Shown here in pieces: positions 16,821 to 25,072 of a DNA stretch of 64,000 bases. The position numbers and the translations under genes were made by a program. Under the pieces are notes generated by a model. It did no database searches and was not told the DNA's origin. It saw only the letters and a list, made by a program, of their open reading frames with translations. This DNA is from Oligoflexia bacterium (GTDB lineage Bacteria > Bdellovibrionota > Bdellovibrionia > JABDDW01). The stretch spans positions 504,001 to 568,000 of the forward strand of contig JADJXN010000001.1 in the NCBI GenBank assembly GCA_016715815.1, in the 5' to 3' direction. How positions within the stretch are numbered: the stretch's first letter is position 1; the number at the start of each line of letters is the position of its first letter.

Positions 16821-17683
16821 AAGTAGGCCTGTTTTTTAGTTTCCAAAATAAAGTTTTCAAATGCAAGCTTTCTATTAACATTAGCATTAACATCTTTTTC
16901 AAGCTGAACTAGTTTTTCTGAAAGATTAAGTAGTTTATAATTTGTCAAATTTGTAATGCTTGCTTCTGATTTACTAAATTTATTTAACACAACTTGCTTG
17001 ATCCAATTTTGCCAAAGACTAATTGCAAAAAAACATGTCTCTTTATCTTCAACGATTGAGTCTATCCGAATAAAAGCGTTATAATTTGACTCTTCAATAA
17101 AATTCTCAAATGCCTTTAAGCATAAGTCTTTTAGTTCTTTTTTTGCAGGATCAAGCCATTTTTGTAAAATATCAAGGCGTCCTTGAGAAAGCTCTAAGGC
17201 CCATAATGGGGCATCAGGAATTATTTTTTTAAGCTCACTAACAGATAATGTGCCAAATTGAATTTTTTGGCACCTTGATAAAACGGTTTGTAAAAGGGCC
17301 CCTTTATTAGAAGTAATTAAAATAAAATAAGTATTCTCTGGCGGCTCCTCTAGAGTTTTTAAAAAGGCATTGGCTGCCTGGGGGTTCATTTTTTGGCAAT
17401 TATCAACAATAACTACCTTTGGGCCCCCTTTAAAAGACTTTAGGCTTACAAAGTTTAAAATATCTCTAATGTTTTCAACTTTGATTTGATTTTCATCTGT
17501 TTCATAAAGGAGTAAATCTGGGTGTGATTCATTAGGTGTATTTAGAATTATTTGGGCAAAACCGCGCGCCACAAGTTTTTTACCAACTCCTGAGGGACCA
17601 CTAAATAAATAGGTTTGTCCAAATTGTGATTTTTTAAGTGCTTCAATAATTTTTTTATGACCTATAATTTTATCAAAAATCAT
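16817..17683 (-). CDS. holB: DNA polymerase III delta' subunit
   Basis: The delta' subunit is part of the AAA+ clamp loader. The 288-aa protein has Walker A GPSGVGKK near residue 30, the VIVDNCQKMNPQAANAFLKTLEEPP segment spanning Walker B and sensor, and SRCQKIQF for the SRC motif. It lacks the zinc-binding cysteines of E. coli delta'. The gene overlaps tmk and metG by 4 bp on either side, an operon order (tmk-holB) common across bacteria. Confidence 0.9.
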   Translation of the reverse strand: MIFDKIIGHKKIIEALKKSQFGQTYLFSGPSGVGKKLVARGFAQIILNTPNESHPDLLLYETDENQIKVENIRDILNFVSLKSFKGGPKVVIVDNCQKMNPQAANAFLKTLEEPPENTYFILITSNKGALLQTVLSRCQKIQFGTLSVSELKKIIPDAPLWALELSQGRLDILQKWLDPAKKELKDLCLKAFENFIEESNYNAFIRIDSIVEDKETCFFAISLWQNWIKQVVLNKFSKSEASITNLTNYKLLNLSEKLVQLEKDVNANVNRKLAFENFILETKKQAYL

Positions 17684-18297
17684 AATAGGCCTCGCTTATT
17701 AAGTTCATCAATTAATTCTTTAAGCAAAGAATCTAAAGATTTTTTTTCAGACTCAAGAATTAAAAAAATATCACTCTCATCTTTAGCTAATTTTAAATAT
17801 TGATTTCTTACTTTTTCATGAAATTCTCTTTTTTCTTTTTCAAATCTATCAGCCACTCTCCCTGCGCGCCTTGCAAAGCTAACGTCAACGGGGCAATCTA
17901 CTAAAACTACTAAGTCAGGACTCAGGCCACCTGCTGCAAACTGATTTAGCCACATAACATCTTGTATTTTTAAATCACGTCCTGCACCTTGAAACGCAAG
18001 ACTTGAGTGATAAAATCTGTCACTTAAAACCCAAAAATTATTTTTTAAAAGAGGTTTTATTTTTGTATTAACGTGTTGTGCACGGTCGGCTTCATAAATG
18101 AGAAGCTCAGCCTCAGGGCAGGGTGGTTCACCTGAGGTTCTTAAAAGAAGTTGTCTTAATTCAAGACCAAGGGCTGTACCCCCTGGTTCTTGAGTTTGCT
18201 GGACTTTATAGCCCCTTTTTTCAAGTTCCTTGGCTAAAAGTTTTGCAAGACTTGATTTGCCAGAGCCGTCAATTCCTTCAAATGTAATAAATGGCAT
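17680..18297 (-). CDS. tmk: Thymidylate kinase
   Basis: dTMP kinase phosphorylates dTMP to dTDP. The 205-aa product starts MPFITFEGIDGSGKSS with the P-loop at residues 8-15, followed by the DR(F/Y) motif (LSDRFYHSSLAFQG) and a lid region. An in-frame TTG at 18336 would add 13 residues, but every family member begins close to F-I-T-F-E-G, so the ATG at 18297 is chosen; neither has a strong Shine-Dalgarno. First gene of tmk-holB-metG-tatD, divergent from the response regulator with only 42 bp between starts. Confidence 0.94.
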   Translation of the reverse strand: MPFITFEGIDGSGKSSLAKLLAKELEKRGYKVQQTQEPGGTALGLELRQLLLRTSGEPPCPEAELLIYEADRAQHVNTKIKPLLKNNFWVLSDRFYHSSLAFQGAGRDLKIQDVMWLNQFAAGGLSPDLVVLVDCPVDVSFARRAGRVADRFEKEKREFHEKVRNQYLKLAKDESDIFLILESEKKSLDSLLKELIDELNKRGLL

Positions 18298-18339
18298 AGG
18301 TTGTTGAATATTGTCACAAAAATACCGATTACTCAACTG

Positions 18340-19326
18340 ATGGAAAATAAAAGTAACTTTAAAGTTCTTATTGCTGACGATGACAGTGCGGGGAGTCGTC
18401 GGTTTATAGAATTTTTAAGTCAAAGAGGCTTTGAAGCTCAATATGTTGAAACCGGCGAGGCAGCTAAACAAACCATAGCTTCTTGGCGCCCTCATTTTGT
18501 GATTTATGACCTTACTTTACAAGGCTTAAATGCCCCTCAGCTTCTAACATGGATTACACAAAACCCTGAATTTGTAGAGGCCAAGCCGAAAGTGATAGTT
18601 ACCTCAGGGCATAGTATTGTTTCAAATATCAAAGAATGTATAAAACTAGGTGCTGTTGATTATGTTGTAAGACCATTTAAGTTTGAAGATATTCTTACAA
18701 GACTTGTATTTCATATTCAGAAAAAACGAGAACTTTTATCTGACGCTAAATCAAAAGCTAAACTTGATGGTGGGGATCTTTATTTAAACCTTTTAGATGT
18801 GGTTTTAAGAGAGGCACAAAGCCAAAGAGAGACAGAGGATACTTTATTTAATATTACAAAAATGCTTTCAATTACACTAAAAGCTGTTCGTTGCTCTTTG
18901 ATTCAAGTAGCAGAAGATAGGCTTTCAGGAACAGTTCTTGTGAGCTCTGATGACAAAGAAGGAAAAGCTAAGGGGATTGTTATTGATATGAATAAGTACC
19001 CTGAAGTAATTCACGTCATGAATACAGAAAAATCTGTGGTGATAGAAGATTTAGAGTATGACCCTATGCTTGCAAAAATAAAAGATTTGGTAAAAGGAAT
19101 TTCTTTTAACAGTATGATTGTTTTACCAGTCAGAAGAAATGGGGAAATATTTGGTGTAGTGAGTGCAAGAATGGATAAAGAACATTCAAAATTTAATGAG
19201 CGTGACATTCGCTTTGCACAACTTGTGGCTCATATTATTGGCTTAGTGTTAAATAAAGGGAGCTACATTCCCCATGAGCTTTATGCCATCTTAAAAGCTC
19301 CGCCCCCAAAAGATGAAGCAAGTTAA
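18340..19326 (+). CDS. Response regulator with C-terminal GAF domain
   Basis: The 328-aa protein has an N-terminal receiver domain with acidic pocket D13-D15, phospho-acceptor D57 in VIYDLTL, and T88-S89. The usually invariant Lys before Pro is replaced by Arg (R111 in VVRPF). After a linker of about 45 residues comes a GAF domain (about 165-320), with VLPVRRNGEIFGVVSARMD typical of its core strands. There is no DNA-binding or enzymatic output domain, so signalling by protein contact or ligand binding is likely. The ATG at 18340 is preferred over a TTG 39 bp upstream. No partner kinase is adjacent. Confidence 0.85.
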   Translation: MENKSNFKVLIADDDSAGSRRFIEFLSQRGFEAQYVETGEAAKQTIASWRPHFVIYDLTLQGLNAPQLLTWITQNPEFVEAKPKVIVTSGHSIVSNIKECIKLGAVDYVVRPFKFEDILTRLVFHIQKKRELLSDAKSKAKLDGGDLYLNLLDVVLREAQSQRETEDTLFNITKMLSITLKAVRCSLIQVAEDRLSGTVLVSSDDKEGKAKGIVIDMNKYPEVIHVMNTEKSVVIEDLEYDPMLAKIKDLVKGISFNSMIVLPVRRNGEIFGVVSARMDKEHSKFNERDIRFAQLVAHIIGLVLNKGSYIPHELYAILKAPPPKDEAS

Positions 19327-20957
19327 AACCTTGTACAATCGGGGCAGTTCTCTGGAATTTGCATTACTTGATTTGGTCTTGAGCCGTCACGGTAAACTGT
19401 AATTCCCTTACATTTTAATTCATAAGCAGTTAGATATGCTTTTTTAACATCTTCAGAGCTAGCGGTTTTTGCTAAATTTATTGTTTTTGAAACTGCACTA
19501 TCAGAATATTTTTGAAACTCTGCTTGCATACGTACATGCTCAATGGGAGTTAAATCACGAGCAGTTACAAAATAAGAATCATTCTTAAGTTTGTTCTGGT
19601 TGAGGCTGTGGTATTTTTCATACTCAGGGTGAATTTCTTTTAATATTTTCCCATCAAGCACATGGCGTTCTGATGTAAAATTAAAAATAGGTTCAATCCC
19701 CGCAGAACAATCTGCAATAAGACTTATAGTTCCTGTTGGGGCAATAGTTGTGAGTGTGGCGTTTCTTAATGGTTTAACGCCTGTTTTTTTCCATAAACTT
19801 TTAGAATAGTTTTTAAAAGGCCCAGCTTTTTTAGCAAGCTGAATACTTGTTTTAATGGCTTCATCGCGAATAAATTTCATAAGCTTCGAACCTAATTCGT
19901 AAGACTCTTTAGCGCCGTAGCGAATTTTTAATTTAATTAATAAATCACTAAAGCCCATAACTCCCAAACCGATTTTTCGGTTTGAAAGGCAAAGCTTACT
20001 AATTTCCTCACTGGGATAGTGACAAGTATCAATGACGTTATTTAAAAATAAAACTGAGTCTTCAACGATTCTTGAAAGCTTATTATAATTTATTTCACCA
20101 TTAACAAAAACAGTATTTAAATTAATACTTCCTAGATTACAGGCTTCATAGGGTAAAAGTGGCTGTTCTCCACAAGGATTTGTAGCCTCCATTGGGCCAA
20201 GCTGTGGGGTGGGGTTTTTTTTATTTATTTCGTCAATAAAAATAAGTCCAGGCTCGCCTGTGGCCCAAGCAGCCTCACAAATTCTTTCAAAAAGATCTGT
20301 TGCTAAAACTGTTTTAATAACTTTTTTTGATTTGGGATCAATTAAGGGCCAAGATTCTTTTCGAATAAGAGCGTTCATAAACTTATTTGTGACACTTACA
20401 GAAATATTAAAATTTTTAATTTTAGAAGTATCAGATTTGCATTTAATAAAAGCTTCAATATCAGGGTGTGAAATAGACAAAATGCCCATGTTAGCACCAC
20501 GTCTTAAGCCCCCTTGTTTGATATTCTCAGTAAGCTCGTTAAAAATATTTAAAAAGCCTAGGGGCCCGGCCGCTGTTCCGTGACTTGATGCCACTACACT
20601 TCCTTGATGGCGCAATTGTGAAAAGCTAAAACCTGTTCCCCCGCCGGATTGATGAATAAGGGCTGTGAGTTTTAAGCTATCCATAATTTGAGAAAGGTCA
20701 TCTTTAAGTGGCAAAACAAAGCATGCAGCTAATTGCGCTTTTTTCTTGCCGGCATTCATTAAAGTGGGCGAATTTGGTAAAAACTCTAAGTTTTGCATTA
20801 ATGAGAGAAATCTTTTCTTAAAGCTTAAATTTCCTTTTGAAACATGTTTTGCAACTCGTTCAAACATTTCATCAGGAGTTTCAAGTTTTGATGATTTTTT
20901 ACGCCACAGGTATCTATCCTGTAAAACAGTAAGAGCATTGAGAGAAAGTTTTGTCAT
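19323..20957 (-). CDS. nrdJ: Adenosylcobalamin-dependent (class II) ribonucleotide reductase
   Basis: Reduces ribonucleotides to deoxyribonucleotides through a B12-generated thiyl radical. In the 544-aa chain the N-terminal PNSPTLMNAG and the redox Cys in AACFVLPL are present, then QSGGGTGFSFS, the active-site NPCGE with Cys262, and APTGTISLIA. The C-terminus ends in a CPDC pair, the usual shuttle cysteines. No ATP-cone is seen, and it is shorter than many class II enzymes. No nrdA/nrdB is nearby. A sigma-70-like promoter lies immediately before the ATG with no Shine-Dalgarno. Its 3' end overlaps the response-regulator gene by 4 bp. Confidence 0.92.
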   Translation of the reverse strand: MTKLSLNALTVLQDRYLWRKKSSKLETPDEMFERVAKHVSKGNLSFKKRFLSLMQNLEFLPNSPTLMNAGKKKAQLAACFVLPLKDDLSQIMDSLKLTALIHQSGGGTGFSFSQLRHQGSVVASSHGTAAGPLGFLNIFNELTENIKQGGLRRGANMGILSISHPDIEAFIKCKSDTSKIKNFNISVSVTNKFMNALIRKESWPLIDPKSKKVIKTVLATDLFERICEAAWATGEPGLIFIDEINKKNPTPQLGPMEATNPCGEQPLLPYEACNLGSINLNTVFVNGEINYNKLSRIVEDSVLFLNNVIDTCHYPSEEISKLCLSNRKIGLGVMGFSDLLIKLKIRYGAKESYELGSKLMKFIRDEAIKTSIQLAKKAGPFKNYSKSLWKKTGVKPLRNATLTTIAPTGTISLIADCSAGIEPIFNFTSERHVLDGKILKEIHPEYEKYHSLNQNKLKNDSYFVTARDLTPIEHVRMQAEFQKYSDSAVSKTINLAKTASSEDVKKAYLTAYELKCKGITVYRDGSRPNQVMQIPENCPDCTRF

Positions 20958-20962
20958 TTCTC

Positions 20963-20992
20963 ATATTTTTGCATGGGTTTTTACTGCGTCAA
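20963..20992 (-). promoter_or_regulatory. Predicted nrdJ promoter
   Basis: On the minus strand, -35 TTGACG (20987-20992) and -10 AAATAT (20963-20968) are separated by 18 bp. The -10 box ends only 5 bp before the nrdJ ATG (start at 20957), so transcription would begin at or next to the start codon, giving a leaderless mRNA. No AGGAG-like site precedes the ATG. Confidence 0.5.
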
Positions 20993-21094
20993 GTTATTCG
21001 ACAGTTTTTTTAAAATTAAATTTAAATGAAACGGTGCGCGTCCTTTGATCGACCAACGTCTAGCTCCGATAAAGATTATAACAAAGGAGTTAAC

Positions 21095-21304
21095 ATGGAT
21101 AAACTGCTGCACGTTCGTAGATGCCACTGCTGTGGGGAAGTACAAATGAGTGAGGATGACATTTTAAAATGTCAGACTTGTCAAAAACCACTGCTTCCGT
21201 TTTTTTACTTTGATAAGAAGAAAAATAAGGATTTAGATATAGATAGCTTAAGTCAAGAAGCATTGACATTTGGTCCAATTAGGGGCCTAACAGCTTATTG
21301 GTAA
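21095..21304 (+). CDS. Small zinc-ribbon protein
   Basis: Function unknown. The 69-aa protein has two Cys pairs, CHCC near residue 10 and CQTC near residue 28, which should bind one zinc, followed by a charged stretch and an aromatic C-terminus (RGLTAYW). The start at 21095 is fixed by AAGGAG at 21084-21089; an upstream ATG at 21026 lacks a ribosome-binding site. It is 4 bp upstream of the threonine ammonia-lyase gene, so probably cotranscribed. The promoter region contains TCCGATAA at 21065. Confidence 0.75.
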   Translation: MDKLLHVRRCHCCGEVQMSEDDILKCQTCQKPLLPFFYFDKKKNKDLDIDSLSQEALTFGPIRGLTAYW

Positions 21305-21308
21305 AAGA

Positions 21309-22460
21309 GTGAAAGTAAAATTTGAAGACATCTTAAAAGCTCAAAATTTAATTCAAGGTTTTATTAAAGAAACTCCTTTAAGGCATTCTATTAGCTACAC
21401 TGAGAAAATGGGCTTTGATGTTTTTTTAAAATTAGAAAACTTTCAAAGAACTGGAAGTTTTAAAATTAGAGGAGCCGCTAATAAACTTCTTAGTCTAAGT
21501 AAATCAGAAAGAAAAAAAGGAGTTATTGCGGCCTCAGCGGGCAACCATGCACAGGGAGTTGCTTGTGTTGCAAAAGCTTTAAAAACTAGAGCTATTATTG
21601 TAATGCCAGAAAAAAGCCCACTGATAAAAATTATTTCAACAAAAAGATTTGGTGCTGAGGTTATTTTAAAGGGCAAAAACTATGACGAGGCTTATGAGCA
21701 CTCCCAAGTTCTTTTAAAAAAAGAAGGCTATACGTTTATTCACCCATACCAAGATGAACACATTGTTGCAGGACAGGGAATAATTGGGCTTGAAATATAT
21801 GAAAAGCTAAAAAAAGTAGATGCCATTTTTGTCGCTATTGGTGGTGGTGGGCTCTGTAGTGGTGTGGCCATTGCAGCAAAACATTTAAACCCAAAAATAA
21901 AAATCATTGGCGTAAGGCCACAAAATCTTAAGACCATAGCAGATGGAATAGCAGTTAAAAAACCCTCTCCAGAATTACAAAATAATTTTATCTCTAAGCT
22001 ATGTGAAGATGTGGTTACGGTTAACGATGAAGAAATTGCTGAAGCTATTGTGCTTTTAATGGAAAGAAATAAAACCATAGCTGAGGGCGCTGGAGCTGCA
22101 TCGTTGGCAGCACTTTTAAATAAAAAATATAAAAAAAGTATAACTAGTGCTGTAGCCATAATTAGTGGGGGCAATATTGATCTTAATTTGGTTGAAAGAA
22201 TTATTGATAGAGGCCTTCAAGTATCAGGGCGTTTGAGTCGTATTCTGATTGCATCCCCCGATGTGCCAGGAATGATGAATAAACTCACCTCTTTTATTGC
22301 CGAAGTGGGGGCAAATATTATTAATATTACTCATTCCAGAATTAGTGATCGCATTGAGCTTAATGAAACTCTTATTGAATTTACCTTAGAAACTACAGGT
22401 GAGGCCCAAGTAGAAACCATTAAAGATGGTTTTGTAAAAATGGGTTTTAGGCTTTTATAG
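21309..22460 (+). CDS. Threonine ammonia-lyase with C-terminal ACT domain
   Basis: PLP enzyme deaminating threonine (and serine) to 2-oxobutyrate. The Lys Schiff-base motif is GSFKIRGA near residue 52, the Asn/His region is SAGNHAQGVA, and the phosphate-binding loop is IGGGGLCSG. The C-terminal 80 residues form a single ACT domain (about 308-383), with DVPGMMNKLTSFIAEVGANI. At 383 aa it resembles the single-ACT TdcB/IlvA class. Start is GTG at 21309. There are no other ilv genes in the window. It ends immediately against the convergent hyuB-like stop. Confidence 0.92.
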   Translation: MKVKFEDILKAQNLIQGFIKETPLRHSISYTEKMGFDVFLKLENFQRTGSFKIRGAANKLLSLSKSERKKGVIAASAGNHAQGVACVAKALKTRAIIVMPEKSPLIKIISTKRFGAEVILKGKNYDEAYEHSQVLLKKEGYTFIHPYQDEHIVAGQGIIGLEIYEKLKKVDAIFVAIGGGGLCSGVAIAAKHLNPKIKIIGVRPQNLKTIADGIAVKKPSPELQNNFISKLCEDVVTVNDEEIAEAIVLLMERNKTIAEGAGAASLAALLNKKYKKSITSAVAIISGGNIDLNLVERIIDRGLQVSGRLSRILIASPDVPGMMNKLTSFIAEVGANIINITHSRISDRIELNETLIEFTLETTGEAQVETIKDGFVKMGFRLL

Positions 22461-23831
22461 TTATTCTGCTGTTGGTAATTGATAGTTGTTGCCTGGCAAT
22501 GTTTGCACTAAAACGTTCTTATTAGATTCAATTTTAGAAAATACATTTTTAGAATCTTTTGATTTACCTGAGTAGGTGTTAAGTAGGTAAACTTCGGCAT
22601 CTGTAAAATAAGTAATTTCAGCTTTAATTCCTGAGCCACCAGCAATTGTATTTGCCTGCTCAGTCTGTGGGTTTAAACCAATTGAACTAAATTGAATTGG
22701 ATAGGTGTTCTCCAGTTTTTCAACACTTAATTGGGAAATATTGTGGCTGTCGCAAATAACTGCGGATATTCCTTGGTTTAAAAAATCGGCATTAGTGCCT
22801 TGGCCAAATGCTAGTGTAAAAAATGAGTTTTCAGTTTTAGACAATAAAAAAGTGGTGGGAGAAAAATATAAGCTTTTAGTTTCTTTTGGAAAAAGCTTTT
22901 TATATATCTCAAAAAGAGCACCTATTATTTTATTAGTTGTTAAGTAATACCCAAGTAAACTAGCTCTTGCACTTGAGCAGTTCACAACTGAGCCAATGGG
23001 GGCTTCAATGCTAATGCATTTTAAAATGCCTTCATTAATTGGTATTTCATCATCAATAAGGCTTAAAAAAAACCAAAGACTTGCAGAGGCAGTTAAAAAA
23101 TAACTGCAATTTAAATTATTTTCTAAACTCTCCTTTGCTATAGATGGAAAAGCCAGTGTGCATAAATGCTGCCTTGTTTTAAGTTTTACATTTAAGTCTT
23201 TATAGGTATATGAAGTTTCGCCATCAGGAAAGCGTTCTAAACTTTTTTTAAATACATTTTCTGTAAATAAATTTAAATCTTTTAAATCCTGAGCTTCAAG
23301 CTCTTTTAAAATATTTTGTACTTTATTAAAGGCCTCATACACTTTTGAAAAAACTTCTTTTAAAAAACTTTTATCTATATGACTTGCACTTAAATAATCA
23401 ATCAATGCTGTCTCTACTTGGCCTGTAAAATCAAGTGGAGTGGGGGGGATTTTAAAGCCTTCCTCTGTAGATTGCGTTGCTGAAAATATTTTAGGTGAGT
23501 GAAGTAGCTGGTGTAGGCTTATTTGAATAACAACAAAGCCCTTTGGCACACATTTAATAAAATTAATATCGCATAACCTGGGTGAGCCAAAGCTTGGATC
23601 ATTGGTAACAATAATTTGGTTTAGCGTTAGTTTAAAAATAGATTTTGCAGCATTCACAGACTGAGATAACCCGTAATAGTGAAGAGCGTTGGGGCCTGTA
23701 ATGTGAATGAGTTGAGCTGATTCTGAAAAAAGAGCTATGTGAGAAAAATTAGCTAAGTTTAAATTCTCTTTTAATGTGCTTTCTAATACTTTTTTAATTT
23801 TTCTAAATGGGATTTGTATTTTCCAGTTCAT
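22461..23831 (-). CDS. Divergent hydantoinase B/oxoprolinase-like protein
   Basis: The 456-aa protein shows degenerate hydantoinase B motifs: VTNDPSFGSPRLCDINF corresponds to the family N-D-P-Y-x-G-G-T-H-L-x-D-I, and NEGILKCISIEAPIGSVVNC corresponds to N-x-G-x-x-R-P-I-x-V-x-x-P-x-G-S. The family His in G-T-H-L-x-D is replaced here (S-P-R-L-C-D), and the N-terminal region is shortened. Only a GGSGI remnant of the C-terminal GGxGGxGxG motif is seen. It overlaps the hydantoinase-A-like gene by 4 bp, as in true HyuA-HyuB pairs, so the two probably form a complex, but the classical catalytic features are not intact. Confidence 0.75.
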   Translation of the reverse strand: MNWKIQIPFRKIKKVLESTLKENLNLANFSHIALFSESAQLIHITGPNALHYYGLSQSVNAAKSIFKLTLNQIIVTNDPSFGSPRLCDINFIKCVPKGFVVIQISLHQLLHSPKIFSATQSTEEGFKIPPTPLDFTGQVETALIDYLSASHIDKSFLKEVFSKVYEAFNKVQNILKELEAQDLKDLNLFTENVFKKSLERFPDGETSYTYKDLNVKLKTRQHLCTLAFPSIAKESLENNLNCSYFLTASASLWFFLSLIDDEIPINEGILKCISIEAPIGSVVNCSSARASLLGYYLTTNKIIGALFEIYKKLFPKETKSLYFSPTTFLLSKTENSFFTLAFGQGTNADFLNQGISAVICDSHNISQLSVEKLENTYPIQFSSIGLNPQTEQANTIAGGSGIKAEITYFTDAEVYLLNTYSGKSKDSKNVFSKIESNKNVLVQTLPGNNYQLPTAE

Positions 23832-25009
23832 TTTACTAACCCCCCAATTTGAGTAACATAAGCTTTGTTTTTAATTTTCTCTTTATGTTTTGGTAAAACA
23901 TATTCAGAAAGCTCACCAGTTATTTCAATTTCTGGGTTAATAAATTCATTAAGCTCATTATTAACTAACTCGTGAAATAAAAATAAAAACCTATCTACAG
24001 CGGTATCTAGGTCTGTTCGCATTTGTTGAGCTAATAGGAGTAGATATTTTTTTATCCTTGGTAGATCTATTTTAATGCGCTTTAAAGAATCAGAGTATTG
24101 CAACTGATGCTTATAAAACAAAACATCAAGGCATGTTATTTCCACCCCTTTGCCAAAAGCGACAGGGCCTGGCTCACTTTGAACGTTATTATAAATAATA
24201 ATTGGTATCCCACTTGAATCTACAACTACTTTTGAAAGAGGGGAAAGAGGTAGGCAAAAATCATTACAAATAATTTTATTTTCAAATACTTGAATTAAAT
24301 TTTTAGCATGAGTTGTTTTTTTAATTTGCTCATTACTTAAACCAAAACCAGCTAAAATTTCACCCATTGCTTTGGCTGCTTTTAATTCAACAATAGTTTT
24401 TATTGTATTAATAGTACGCTCATACTCATTGCCTGACTCAAAATGGCTGCAATAGGTATTAATGTCATGTTTTTGTAGCTCTTTTTGAAGCAATTTTTCA
24501 TGTGAGGGGTTTAATTTTGAGTGGTTAAAAGTAACAACTACTTCTTTAAGATTTAATAATTGTAATTTTTCTGCAATAACACTGATTTCATTTGTTTGTA
24601 GAGGTTTTTCAATACTACCTTGGGCGTTAACTCTTTCTGAAATACCAAAACAAAAATCTTTATGTATTAAGGGTCTTTGCTTTTGTGCTTTTAAAGAAAA
24701 GAGCTCAGATCTATTTTGATTTTGAACTTCTAAAATATTTTGAAAACCCTCAGTGGTAATAAGCCCAATGGGTGAAAGCCAATGCTCTTTAAGTAAGGTT
24801 TCAGCTTTATCCGAACGGTAGTTAAATGTGTATTGTGAAAAGTTATCAGTGTTTAAAATTTCTTTGGCTTTTAAAAAACAATCTTTTAAGCCTAAAAGCA
24901 TTTGATCTTTTCTATTTGATGAGCGGATAAATAGAAATTCCCCATTTGGGGTATTGAGCGTTAACTCGGCAAAGATTTCACGAATATCGGCATAAATATT
25001 CAACGACAT
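23828..25009 (-). CDS. Divergent, shortened hydantoinase A/oxoprolinase-like protein
   Basis: The 393-aa protein matches hydantoinase A in several places: GLITTEGFQNILEVQNQNR (family T-x-G-F-x-D-x-L-E-I-G-R-Q), SERVNAQGSIEKPL (E-R-V-x-x-x-G-x-x-x-x-P-L), NEYERTINTI (E-Y-x-R-x-x-T-T) and SEPGPVAFGKG (x-G-P-x-P-x-C-Y-G-R-G). The N-terminal D-x-G-G-T-F-T-D nucleotide motif and the central G-G-T-S-x-D motif are missing, and the protein is a little over half the usual length of about 690 aa. AGGAG seven bases before the ATG at 25009 sets the start rather than the GTG at 25024. First gene of the pair, divergent from hisC. Confidence 0.75.
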   Translation of the reverse strand: MSLNIYADIREIFAELTLNTPNGEFLFIRSSNRKDQMLLGLKDCFLKAKEILNTDNFSQYTFNYRSDKAETLLKEHWLSPIGLITTEGFQNILEVQNQNRSELFSLKAQKQRPLIHKDFCFGISERVNAQGSIEKPLQTNEISVIAEKLQLLNLKEVVVTFNHSKLNPSHEKLLQKELQKHDINTYCSHFESGNEYERTINTIKTIVELKAAKAMGEILAGFGLSNEQIKKTTHAKNLIQVFENKIICNDFCLPLSPLSKVVVDSSGIPIIIYNNVQSEPGPVAFGKGVEITCLDVLFYKHQLQYSDSLKRIKIDLPRIKKYLLLLAQQMRTDLDTAVDRFLFLFHELVNNELNEFINPEIEITGELSEYVLPKHKEKIKNKAYVTQIGGLVK

Positions 25010-25072
25010 CCCTTGACTCCTCACAGTGCATCGATGATGATGTAGCCAAATTGAAAATTAATAAATAAAAAA

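Noticed and set aside
21740..22174. Antisense 144-aa ORF opposite threonine ammonia-lyase
   Set aside because: Lies fully inside a well-supported gene and has no domain or start signal.
22461..25009. hyuA/hyuB-like genes as plain pseudogenes
   Set aside because: Both frames are full, overlap by 4 bp, have a good ribosome-binding site and normal codon use; loss of motifs looks like divergence rather than decay.
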